Positions 11,874 through 20,600 of a DNA stretch of 20,783 nucleotides are shown in pieces. Each line of letters begins with the position of its first letter. Position 1 is the first letter of the stretch. This stretch comes from a virus. The translations under genes and the position numbers were made by a program. The notes beneath the pieces were generated by a model, which made no database searches, was not told the DNA's origin, and was given only the letters and a program-made list of their open reading frames with translations. Location: the IMG/VR virus record IMGVR_UViG_3300021594_000451, positions 1-20,783 of that record. The stretch is one strand, 5' to 3'.

Positions 11874-11884
11874 AGAATAGATGA
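11609..11884 (+). CDS. -1 frame C-terminal half of the chaperone-like protein
   Basis: From 11609 the -1 frame is open for 91 codons to TGA 11882-11884. Its composition is balanced: FIEYSRGVSKSYPALFQEQ, NSFYGHYGWYHAISQLAENK, then VWQIDNVVNLTLISALNHLS and a Lys/Glu/Gln-rich helix. Many codons begin with G or A, as in the neighbouring genes. The stop overlaps the ATG of the next gene (ATGA, 11881-11884), the same coupling seen elsewhere here. Joined to frame 0 at the T tract it makes about 253 residues. In tailed phages the long form of the tail chaperone, made by frameshifting, binds the tape measure during tail assembly. Here that role is inference; the coding character of this frame is directly visible. 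Confidence 0.65.
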   Translation, partial: FIEYSRGVSKSYPALFQEQIDGEAAQDKNSFYGHYGWYHAISQLAENKVWQIDNVVNLTLISALNHLSYLVDLNKEKEREIKKQQQQIKNR

Positions 11885-14505
11885 GCTTAATTACATCAGG
11901 TTTAACAATACAGATTGACTTCACCAATACATCATCGTTGATAATCGGTGGTGGATCAGGGGTTGCAATTCTAAAGGCTACAAACTTAGCCAACCCATCA
12001 CTTTATTTTAGTGGGATCACAGGACAACTAGTCCAATCTGATGCTCAAGGATTTCAGAACCCTGTAACCTTACAATATTCAGGTATATCTGTATCACAAG
12101 GTGGTGTCGGTTTAACAAACCAATTGGGTGATTACGGAACTTATACAGATTATACAACATGGTTCATGTATAATCTTACTGGTGGAACTTATGTCCCATT
12201 CTACAACTCAGACAATCCCTCAAACTATTTGGGTCAAACAAATGGAGTAAGATGGTTTCAGATTGACACATTCAATCCTTTCAATGTAACACCTGATGGA
12301 CTTAGAACATATACATTTTATTCTGATAATAGTTCATGTAGTCCTGAGCCTGGTTATAGTGGAGTAACAAATCAATGGGTAATAGGATCAACAAGAGTAT
12401 ATCAATCAGGAACAAGTGCTGTAACAGAGGTATGGATCAATGGTGTATTGACTGGTCAAACAATTCAGACACAAACACTTAGAACATTTACAGATCCGAT
12501 ATTCCAATATCAAGCAACCAATAGTGGAGTAGCAGCCACAGAGTTCTTATTCTATGATCGTAGGTTATCAGATGCTGAGATGTCCACAACCTACAATTAT
12601 TTCTATAACAAATATTTCCAAGCTCCTGTTGTGGTAACTCCAACACCCACGACAACTAGCACCCCAACAGTTACACCAACGCCATCATCGTCCCCAATTT
12701 CTAGTCCGACACCAACAGCAACTCCGACAGTAACACCCACGATCTCCGTTACACCATCCAATACTCCAACCCCAAGTGTAACTCCATCAATATCAGCATC
12801 AGCTGTTCCACAAGTGAATATAAACTTTAAGACAATTGCTGATGATTTCAAATCAATGTCCAATTATCACAAACAGATCAATTCATTTGGATTGGGTAAT
12901 ATTGACGGGATAAGTTATTACACAACAAGTAGAGAGGGTGAGGACAATCCACATGCACAACCACCAATATTCCCATTACTATATGTTGTTCCATCTCAAG
13001 TAACGAATGACTTAAAATACAAGACATGGGATTTCAATACACTTGTAATGGACATCTCACAGAGAGATTTAGCCAATCAAACAGATACACTATCCGATAC
13101 ATTACAAATGCTTCAGGATATTATATCACAATTTAGATTATCCGTAACTCAATCAGAAGGTCTATACAACAACAAATACTATTTGGACACAGAGGTGAAT
13201 TGTATTCCATTCATGGAAAAACAAGTGGATCTAACAAATGGTTGGAATGGTTTATTGTCACTCAAGACAATGACCCCACTCAATAGATGTGCTGCAGCAT
13301 TCAACACTTGGACAGGGACAACAATTATTCATGATACAATCAATCTAAAAACATTCCATGATGATTTTAGAACACTATCAGAATTTCATAAGCAGATTAA
13401 CTCATTTGGTTTTGGTGAAGAGAGTGATCTAAGTTTTTGGACCGAGATGAGAGATAAGACTGACAACACACATTTCAACTCTCCAATATTCCCATTGTTA
13501 TATGTTATTCCTGGTGAGGTAATACAAAAGTTTGGGTTCATGGAATATACATTCACGATTATTGTGATGGATATTATTCAAAGGGATTTAGAAAATCAGA
13601 TTGATGTATTATCAGATACCAATCAAATCATGGATGATATCATTTCACAATTCAGATTGTCGGTTAATGATTCACTAGGTAATTTCAATGCGAAATATTA
13701 TCTACAAAATCCTGTAATATGTTCTCCATTTATTGAGCAGTATTCAGATCTTACTGGTGGATGGACAGCAAAGATTGCAGTTCAAGTTATGAACTCCCTT
13801 GATAGATGTGATGCGGCGTTTAATTCGTGGTTGACCCCAACAGCAACAGCTACTCCTACGAACACTCCAACACCAAGTATTACACCATCGGAGACACCGA
13901 CAAGCACACCAACAGAAACTCCTACTGCTACCCCAACTTGTCCTGTAACAACTCAATACCTTGAAGTAAAGTTGGAAGACAATACCAAGTTTAAACTTAT
14001 ACTTTGGAATCAACCGAACTTTACATCACCAGCAAATGCAAATTGTGATTACATCATTTCAGGATGTGCATATGGATCTCTCGGAACGGTTTATTGTGCA
14101 GCAGAAACAATAAACTCAGGGCAACATCAACACCAATTTAATTTGGCACCTGTGTTATTACCTGGTGAAATAGTTGTTGCGTTTGATGTTTATAGTTATA
14201 CATTATCAGGATGTCCTTGTCCTGTGGATCTAATCTTACCGATCGGACCGACGCCTACTCCAACCGTTACTACAACTACTACAAATACTCCAACCGTTAC
14301 TCCAACTAATACAAATACACCAACGGTTACAATGACACCAACAAATACGCAAACACAGACCCCAAGTTCTAGTATGACACCAACCCCATCCGTAACACCT
14401 ACATTCACACCGACACCAAGCACAACACCAGCAGGCGGGGCAGCAGTATGGAACACAACAAATGTGGATTGGAATAATCAAACAGGACTTTGGAACACAG
14501 TATAA
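11881..14505 (+). CDS. LamG-like multidomain virion protein with Thr/Pro linkers
   Basis: An 874-residue protein. Residues 1-247 look like a concanavalin/LamG-type beta-sandwich: LITSGLTIQIDFTN, then TEVWINGVLTGQ and the typical ATEFLFYDRRLSDAEMS ending; such domains often bind glycans. Three Thr/Pro/Ser-rich linkers follow at about 250-310, 651-687 and 787-852. Between the first two lie two copies of one domain (312-477 and 484-650), sharing HKQINSFG, FPLLYV, VMDI.QRDL.NQ.D.LSDT and DIISQFRLSV. A Cys-containing beta domain lies at about 688-786. The C-terminus has three WN units (VWNTTNVDWNNQTGLWNTV). There is no signal peptide. It is probably a surface-exposed tail or neck protein; the duplicated domain's fold is unknown to me. 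It is coupled to the chaperone-like gene by ATGA. Confidence 0.65.
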   Translation: MSLITSGLTIQIDFTNTSSLIIGGGSGVAILKATNLANPSLYFSGITGQLVQSDAQGFQNPVTLQYSGISVSQGGVGLTNQLGDYGTYTDYTTWFMYNLTGGTYVPFYNSDNPSNYLGQTNGVRWFQIDTFNPFNVTPDGLRTYTFYSDNSSCSPEPGYSGVTNQWVIGSTRVYQSGTSAVTEVWINGVLTGQTIQTQTLRTFTDPIFQYQATNSGVAATEFLFYDRRLSDAEMSTTYNYFYNKYFQAPVVVTPTPTTTSTPTVTPTPSSSPISSPTPTATPTVTPTISVTPSNTPTPSVTPSISASAVPQVNINFKTIADDFKSMSNYHKQINSFGLGNIDGISYYTTSREGEDNPHAQPPIFPLLYVVPSQVTNDLKYKTWDFNTLVMDISQRDLANQTDTLSDTLQMLQDIISQFRLSVTQSEGLYNNKYYLDTEVNCIPFMEKQVDLTNGWNGLLSLKTMTPLNRCAAAFNTWTGTTIIHDTINLKTFHDDFRTLSEFHKQINSFGFGEESDLSFWTEMRDKTDNTHFNSPIFPLLYVIPGEVIQKFGFMEYTFTIIVMDIIQRDLENQIDVLSDTNQIMDDIISQFRLSVNDSLGNFNAKYYLQNPVICSPFIEQYSDLTGGWTAKIAVQVMNSLDRCDAAFNSWLTPTATATPTNTPTPSITPSETPTSTPTETPTATPTCPVTTQYLEVKLEDNTKFKLILWNQPNFTSPANANCDYIISGCAYGSLGTVYCAAETINSGQHQHQFNLAPVLLPGEIVVAFDVYSYTLSGCPCPVDLILPIGPTPTPTVTTTTTNTPTVTPTNTNTPTVTMTPTNTQTQTPSSSMTPTPSVTPTFTPTPSTTPAGGAAVWNTTNVDWNNQTGLWNTV
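12631..12801 (+). repeat. Thr/Pro-coding linker repeat 1
   Basis: Degenerate short repeats of the type ACACCAAC or ACTCCAAC encode TPT, TPS and TVTP units between the LamG-like domain and the first duplicated domain. On the opposite strand they give a spurious VGVGV-rich ORF. Confidence 0.8.
13831..13941 (+). repeat. Thr/Pro-coding linker repeat 2
   Basis: The same class of low-complexity repeat, encoding LTPTATATPTNTPTPSITPS and similar units, between the second duplicated domain and the Cys-containing domain. Confidence 0.8.
14245..14434 (+). repeat. Thr/Pro-coding linker repeat 3
   Basis: The longest of the three repeats. ACTCCAACCGTTAC and related units encode TPTVT, TNTP and TPTPS runs before the C-terminal WN motifs. 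Similar units at DNA level mean it could expand or contract by slippage or recombination with the other two. Confidence 0.8.
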
Positions 14506-14527
14506 ATAAAAAACAAAAATTAATTAT

Positions 14528-15331
14528 ATGGCTACTTTAAGTGGACAAACAATACAATCCACATATCAAGGATTATTAAAATTAGCTGACTCAACTTCAG
14601 GATTAACATCAACACTTCAATCATTAGAAGATGGTCTCGGTAATGCAACAACGATGAAGGTTTCAACAGGTAGAACCAACATTGACAATTATTATTCATA
14701 TCAGAATTTAAAACCGAGATACACAGGTCTTGGAATAGGAGCAGCGACAGGTGTTCAACAAGCAGCAGGAACACAGAATATTCTCCAAGCCTTTGCTTTT
14801 TATGACACAGGCATCTATTCTTATTCTGCGATGACCTATCGTGTAGGAACAATCACATCAACATCCGATGTTTTAGAAGTTGCTTTTTATACAGCACAGT
14901 CTGGAGTTAATGGTCTATATCCTGCTGAAAGAGTTGGATCAGTGCAAACATTAACAGGTTTGACTTCTGCTACTGAACAAACCATACCATTCAGTGGAGG
15001 GAATATAAGTTTTTCAGGGACAGGGTCAGGGGTTTATTTCTTGATGGCAAAATATTCAAACTCAGGTGTCCAACCAACAGTTAGATTTATTGTTCCGTTT
15101 TCATCATTTCCTTCCACACAATTTGAAGGAGCATCATTGGGTGTAGTTCCATCTCTTACGGCAGGTGCATATGTAATTGGTTTGAGGTATAATGGGAATA
15201 GATTAGTATTTTCAGGAGCATCAACATTTGATTCATCTTTTTCTTATTCAACAATAACATCTGCTCAATCTTCAACTGCGTCAATTGCTGGTGGAGCGAT
15301 TGGATTCCATCTACATGTAAATAATTTCTAA
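14528..15331 (+). CDS. Putative tail-fibre-like or head-decoration protein
   Basis: A 267-residue protein. The N-terminus MATLSGQTIQSTYQGLLKLA with SLEDGLGNATTMKVSTGR (about 33-50) has the short helical anchor and 'QSLEDGLGN.T.L..ST' pattern often seen at the start of Bacteroidota phage fibre and decoration proteins. The remainder (about 60-267) is Ser/Thr/Gly-rich with alternating strands and ends in IGFHLHVNNF, suggesting a jelly-roll or similar beta fold exposed on the virion. There are no cysteines and no membrane segment. It is separated from the upstream gene by a 22-base A-rich gap and followed after two bases by the gp10-like gene. A receptor-binding role is possible but not shown. 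Confidence 0.55.
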   Translation: MATLSGQTIQSTYQGLLKLADSTSGLTSTLQSLEDGLGNATTMKVSTGRTNIDNYYSYQNLKPRYTGLGIGAATGVQQAAGTQNILQAFAFYDTGIYSYSAMTYRVGTITSTSDVLEVAFYTAQSGVNGLYPAERVGSVQTLTGLTSATEQTIPFSGGNISFSGTGSGVYFLMAKYSNSGVQPTVRFIVPFSSFPSTQFEGASLGVVPSLTAGAYVIGLRYNGNRLVFSGASTFDSSFSYSTITSAQSSTASIAGGAIGFHLHVNNF

Positions 15332-15333
15332 AC

Positions 15334-16023
15334 ATGTTTGAATTAACAGATAAAGAATTACAAAGATTCGGAACTCTCCTTGTCAATCTTATGAAAAAGA
15401 AGATTAAGGAAAGAATATATCCTTATGGTAATCCTGAACAAAGAGGTGTTGGAAATAAGTTTGCTTCAGGTAATTTATACAATTCACTTACAGCAACAGT
15501 CATGCCAGCAACTCAGGACCAACCATCTGAACTTGTAATCACCTATGCTGACTATTTTGATTCTGTAAACTTGGGTAGAAAACCTGGTAAAAAAAGAGTT
15601 CCGATTGATTCATTACTTCAATGGATCAAAATCAGAGGGATCAAACCCGATGTAGAATTTGAAAGAAAAGGTATATCCTATGCTATCAATAAATCAAGAA
15701 AACTAAAAGGTAAACATCCGATACCTGTTAGTGTTTTACTTGATTGGATTGAAGACAGAAACCTAAGACAGAGTGACGCACAGAAATCACTTAGTCTAGC
15801 CTTTGCCATACAAAAGAGTATTTTTCGTTATGGTATCCGTCCTGCTAATATTTATGATAAAGCGATTGGTCAATTCAGTAATGTGTTGGATAACCTACCT
15901 ACCAACTTACCACCTGATGTTAGAGCCGAATATGAGCTTTTATTAAATGCGGTTGATGAGGACATAAATCAATTTTTGGATAAAAAGATTGATGTTTATT
16001 TAACTTCAGTAAGAACAGAATGA
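15334..16023 (+). CDS. HK97 gp10-like neck/tail-completion protein with internal duplication
   Basis: A 229-residue basic protein. The sequence SGNLYNSL (45-52), YADYFDSVNLGRKPGKK (71-87), PIDSLLQWIKIRGI (90-103), then AFAIQKSIFRYGIRPANI (156-173) fits the HK97 gp10 / minor-capsid pattern (SG.L..S, V..GR.PG, P...I..WIK.KG, AFAI..SI...GI.P). Such proteins sit at the head-tail joint. The 'P..LL.WI ... (Y/F)AI.KS' unit occurs twice at an offset of 41 residues (W97/W138, Y116/F157, S121/S162), which I do not know from typical members. The acidic C-terminus ends in VRTE. Its stop overlaps the following start (16020-16023). Confidence 0.6.
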   Translation: MFELTDKELQRFGTLLVNLMKKKIKERIYPYGNPEQRGVGNKFASGNLYNSLTATVMPATQDQPSELVITYADYFDSVNLGRKPGKKRVPIDSLLQWIKIRGIKPDVEFERKGISYAINKSRKLKGKHPIPVSVLLDWIEDRNLRQSDAQKSLSLAFAIQKSIFRYGIRPANIYDKAIGQFSNVLDNLPTNLPPDVRAEYELLLNAVDEDINQFLDKKIDVYLTSVRTE

Positions 16024-17660
16024 GTTTAGACCTTACCATAAAACAAATGCCACTCGGAATGACACCAGCTCATGCTGATCATACATGGAATGTGGCTCTC
16101 AACGATTATTCAGCCTATACCGATATAAGATTGGTTGTAGATATTTACAAGAACCCTTATAGAAACGATAGTGGATCAACACAAGACTACGGAAAAGTAG
16201 GTCGTATATTAGTTCCATCCAACGAATATGGTAATTGTATTTTCAATGTGGAAACAATTATCACAAACCTTGTAGATAAAAACCCAAGAAATCTCGGTGC
16301 AATCCCAACTTCAGCTACCACATCAGCTCAGACAAATCCTTATCTTGTTAGAGTTGCAGATTCAGATACAACATCTGTGGAGTTATCAACATCACAAGCA
16401 ACAATTGTAAATGATAGAACCTCCACCATATCGTTTTCTAATGGATTTAACGGAGGTTATGAAGGATTTAGTAATATCTATCAGATCAATGAATATCGTT
16501 GTCTATTTGGGGTTCAATTTACTTCTGGTGGGACATCAACAACAATAGTCCCAACAAACTTTTCTGCATATACATCTTATACAGGTGGAACAATATCTCC
16601 ATATTCAGCACAGACACAACCTTATGGGGTTATGATCTGGCCTGGTGTTCAAGAGAACAAACAGATGTCTCAGAAATATTATTACTCAGGTAATAACCTT
16701 ACTGGTCAGTATAACTACCTTGACACCAATGTTTATAACTGGTCCGCTAGCACAGGTGCAACAAGAGCACAATTCATGTCAACATATGGTAATGAAACAA
16801 TACCAATGACAATACTTGGATCTAATGTCTACAATACAAGATGGAGAACACACTATTACAAATGTCCAATCATTGTTGGATTTATGTATGCTGGTAATCC
16901 ACTTTATAACAATACCACCAATATTAAATCAATTGTATATTGTCAGAAGATACAAGGTAATGGTCAGTATAACTACGATGCAATACAAAACGCACCTGTG
17001 GATTATACAAGTAGAACAAACCTACAAACAGTGGCTCCATATGGTTATATGCAACAGAGAATTGCCTATGGTATATTCAAACCAAATCCTGTCCTTAGAA
17101 CAAACTCAGATGTTGCAATCTATCTAACCAATGATGTATTGGGTATTGACTACGATGAATATGGATCATCAGAGATTGTTCAATACAAGATGGTAGGAGA
17201 TGAATGTTTCAACGATCCAATATCTTTCTTGTTTATGAATAGAAACGGAATTTGGGACACATATACCTTTACAAAAAAATCACAAAAGAGATATGGTCTT
17301 AACAAAAAAAGTTATTCCTCACAGAAGTCATTAAACACACAATGGTGGAACAGACAGGCTTATGATTCAAGTGATACAGTATTTTGGGGTAGTGTAGATG
17401 AAGTAATGACGGTTGATTCAAACTTCGTTACACAAAATGATGGTAAAATAATTGAGGAGTTATTGATGTCTCCTTATGTCTATATGATTGAGAATAACTG
17501 GTTACCTGAGGAAAATCAGGACTATATTTATCCTTATCTAATTCCTTGTGTAGTTCAAAATAAGGAAGTTGAAGTATTCCAACAGAAATACCAAAGACTA
17601 TTCCAATACACAATAGATCTGAAATTAACTCCATATAGAAATTACGACTTACCAATCTAA
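16020..17660 (+). CDS. Tail/baseplate-associated structural protein
   Basis: A 546-residue protein, Asn/Tyr/Thr-rich, without signal peptide or enzyme motif. Residues about 1-90 form a beta-rich start (MSLDLTIKQMPLGMTPAHAD, then IRLVVDIYKNPY). The middle is Tyr/Asn/Gly-rich. Residues about 400-440 contain FLFMNRNGIWDTYTFTKKSQ, then KRYGLNKKSY, a motif I recall from tail-region proteins of Bacteroidota phages. The end (FQQKYQRLFQYTIDLKLTPYR) returns to strands. It lies between the gp10-like gene and a very large tail-type gene, with TAATG coupling to the latter. The exact place in the tail is not visible; tail tip or baseplate is the likeliest. Confidence 0.55.
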   Translation: MSLDLTIKQMPLGMTPAHADHTWNVALNDYSAYTDIRLVVDIYKNPYRNDSGSTQDYGKVGRILVPSNEYGNCIFNVETIITNLVDKNPRNLGAIPTSATTSAQTNPYLVRVADSDTTSVELSTSQATIVNDRTSTISFSNGFNGGYEGFSNIYQINEYRCLFGVQFTSGGTSTTIVPTNFSAYTSYTGGTISPYSAQTQPYGVMIWPGVQENKQMSQKYYYSGNNLTGQYNYLDTNVYNWSASTGATRAQFMSTYGNETIPMTILGSNVYNTRWRTHYYKCPIIVGFMYAGNPLYNNTTNIKSIVYCQKIQGNGQYNYDAIQNAPVDYTSRTNLQTVAPYGYMQQRIAYGIFKPNPVLRTNSDVAIYLTNDVLGIDYDEYGSSEIVQYKMVGDECFNDPISFLFMNRNGIWDTYTFTKKSQKRYGLNKKSYSSQKSLNTQWWNRQAYDSSDTVFWGSVDEVMTVDSNFVTQNDGKIIEELLMSPYVYMIENNWLPEENQDYIYPYLIPCVVQNKEVEVFQQKYQRLFQYTIDLKLTPYRNYDLPI

Positions 17661-20600
17661 TGCTTCAAATAAGAACAACAATACAAAACCAATATGTTTA
17701 TCTAGATTTATATCAAGATGAACCTGTGCTTCTGTCTCTTTCATTTGCGGAATTACAAGATATCACAAAAAAGAACTCAAATTATTCACAGAATTTTAAT
17801 TTACCTGGCACAAAAAAGAATAACGAAGTATTCAATTTCTTTTATGATGTCAATGCTGTCCCAACCACATTTGACCCAAATGATAAGTTTGATGCTGTTC
17901 TTATGTGGGATGGTTATGAAATCATGCAGGGTCACATAAGACTAAATGGTGTTACAATAAACAAAGGTGAGATCATTTATGCTGTAACTTTCTATAATCA
18001 GATTGGAGATCTCATGGCAAACATTGGAGATAAGTTTTTATTTGAACTTAACCTATCTGGTTTATCACACCCATATACAGATGGTGTTATCTTTGAATCA
18101 CAGATTGATCCTGACTTATTTGCTTTAACTGGTTCAACAAACTATTCATATCAGAATGGTCAAACATTTTGGGGACTATACAGTATAGGTTATGAATACT
18201 ATCAATTCAATAACCAATCATTTGTTAATTTTGACACAACCCCACTCGTTCAATTCTCACCATTCTCAGCAACCACAACAGGGATTGATTACTTTCCGAC
18301 CACACCATATTTTGACTTCTCAGGAACACCACTGAACAACTATTATTTCAAACCATCAATACAAGTAAAAACATTATACGAACAAATATTCAATGATGCT
18401 GGTTATCAGTTGGAATCAGACTTCATGAATACATCATATTTTAGAAAGTTCTATTTACCACAAAAGTTTTTGGATGAAACTATCTATCCAAGAAATGCTT
18501 TGGTAGCATGTTATTCTTATTCAAACCAAGTTCTAACACCCAATCCAACAACACCAACTTGGTTAAATCCAATCTCTGCCATCACTTGTAATGATTTAGG
18601 TTTCTCAGGCACCACAACAGGAATAACAATAGACGAACAATTCTCAGAGACCTATCAATTCAGATTTACATTCACAGTAAATCCAACTCAGGGTTGTGAC
18701 TATTCATTATTCCAATTCCCTTATGCTGTTCTCTATTTTTATGATGGTATCACAACAGAGGTAATCTACTCCAACACATTCTGTGATAACCAACCATCAA
18801 CAGTATCAATTGATAGGTCTCTTATAATAACAGGAACATCTACTTTCGGTTTTTATTTCTTGGGTGAATTTTCTTTTATCTCAGGATATACTCAACAAAT
18901 CATTAATCCTCCGAGATTCATTCCAACAGGATCAACCATAGATTATGCTTTGGAGTTCCCTGAGAACGATTATAAACAAATTGATTTCATTACATCAATA
19001 AATAAGATGTTTAATCTTATTGTAGTTCCAAATCCAGATGCTCCTGATAGATTGATTGTTGAACCGATTGTGGATTATATTGGTAAGGGAGTAGTTTTGG
19101 ATTGGACCACAAAGGTGGATTATGCTCAGACACAATCTTTAATACCAACAACATCATTTGTTAATGGAACATTGGAATTTCAATTCAAGAAGGATCAAGA
19201 CTATGCCAATGATGATTTCTTCAAACAAGCCAACAGGGTATTTGGTTCAGACTTATTCAATCTGAATTTACCATATAAGAATGACACAACAAAGTTTGAT
19301 TTTATATTCTCATCTCCAATTGATATTACAGTTGGGAATGTTTTTACCCCATACATTACAGTATCATCAATGTCAAAGGTTCAAACTCAGGATCAATCAG
19401 GAACTACCTTACAGACATTTGTTCCATTTAAGATATTACCAAAACTAATATTCAGAGGTATTACATTACCAAATGACAACTATGGTTATATTGGAGGAAC
19501 AGGAACAACAACTGGTTCATCAACTTGTTCAAGTGGTATTACATTTACCACAACATCTACCTGTCCTATCTATTACGATGATTGTTTTGGTAATCAACAA
19601 GTTTTCTATCCTACTGTCGGATCAAATACAATTAACGATTGTGGTGATTCATCAACAGTAAGAGCAGCACTTGTATGTTTCCCTTATCCTACCGTGACAC
19701 TTACATCTACAGGAACAACTTGTGGAACTGTAACACAACCAACAAAATATCAGACATATTATATTGAATCTACACAGATGGATCGTTTCCAAAACCTAAA
19801 TAGATTCACAACATATCCATTCAACTATACAGGATTTAGTCACTACATCAATTATCGTGGTGAGGACCAGTCAAATGTAACAAGTAGAAATTTTGAGTTT
19901 GTTGCAGAGGATTTATATGACATCTATTACAAACCTTATGTTGAAGATCTAATAAGTCAGGAGAACAAAGTATATTCTTGTAAGATATACCTTCTTCCAC
20001 AAGATGTTCAAGGTTTGAGATGGAACGAAAAAATCCTAATCAATAACACCTATTTCAGAATTAATAAGATCACCAACTTTAATATGTTGGAGCCAAGTGT
20101 TTGTGATATTGAACTTATAAAACTGACAAAAGAATATGAAGGTCATAGAAAACTATCATATACTTTAACTCCATGTTCTAGTGGAACAACAAGATATTCC
20201 AACTCAGATCTCAACTATCATTTATATGCTTACGCAGGTAATTTTGTTGAACTATTTGATGATAACTTAAATAATCTTGGTTGTCATTCTGTATCTATTG
20301 GAAACTACAATCCTCTGAATGACTATAGGCACTATTACATTTCATCAGGTTACACATTCAGTGGTGTTAGTGTTTATGGTAATTGTGGTTGCACTGGTAG
20401 AACACAATTCAACTTAACACAACAAATTCCTTCTGAGGTGTTCTTCTACTATAATGGGGTAGAATGTAGTTCAGGTGGAACATATACATTCGTATCAACA
20501 CAAGCGAATCTTGAAACAACAGGAGATATCTATGAGATTACCAATACATCAAATTCAATTGTTAAATGTGTGTCAGGTGTAACAACAACATATTCACAAT

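Noticed and set aside
12603-12863. Minus-strand ORF rich in Val-Gly repeats
   Set aside because: It is the complement of the Thr/Pro-coding linker. The + strand gene is continuous and protein-like, so this is a shadow; the same applies to 13744-14013, 14196-14456 and 14236-14481.
17718-17939. Plus-strand ORF inside the large tail gene
   Set aside because: It lies in another frame of the continuous frame from 17660, and its composition is not protein-like. The same reasoning removes 19473-19661.
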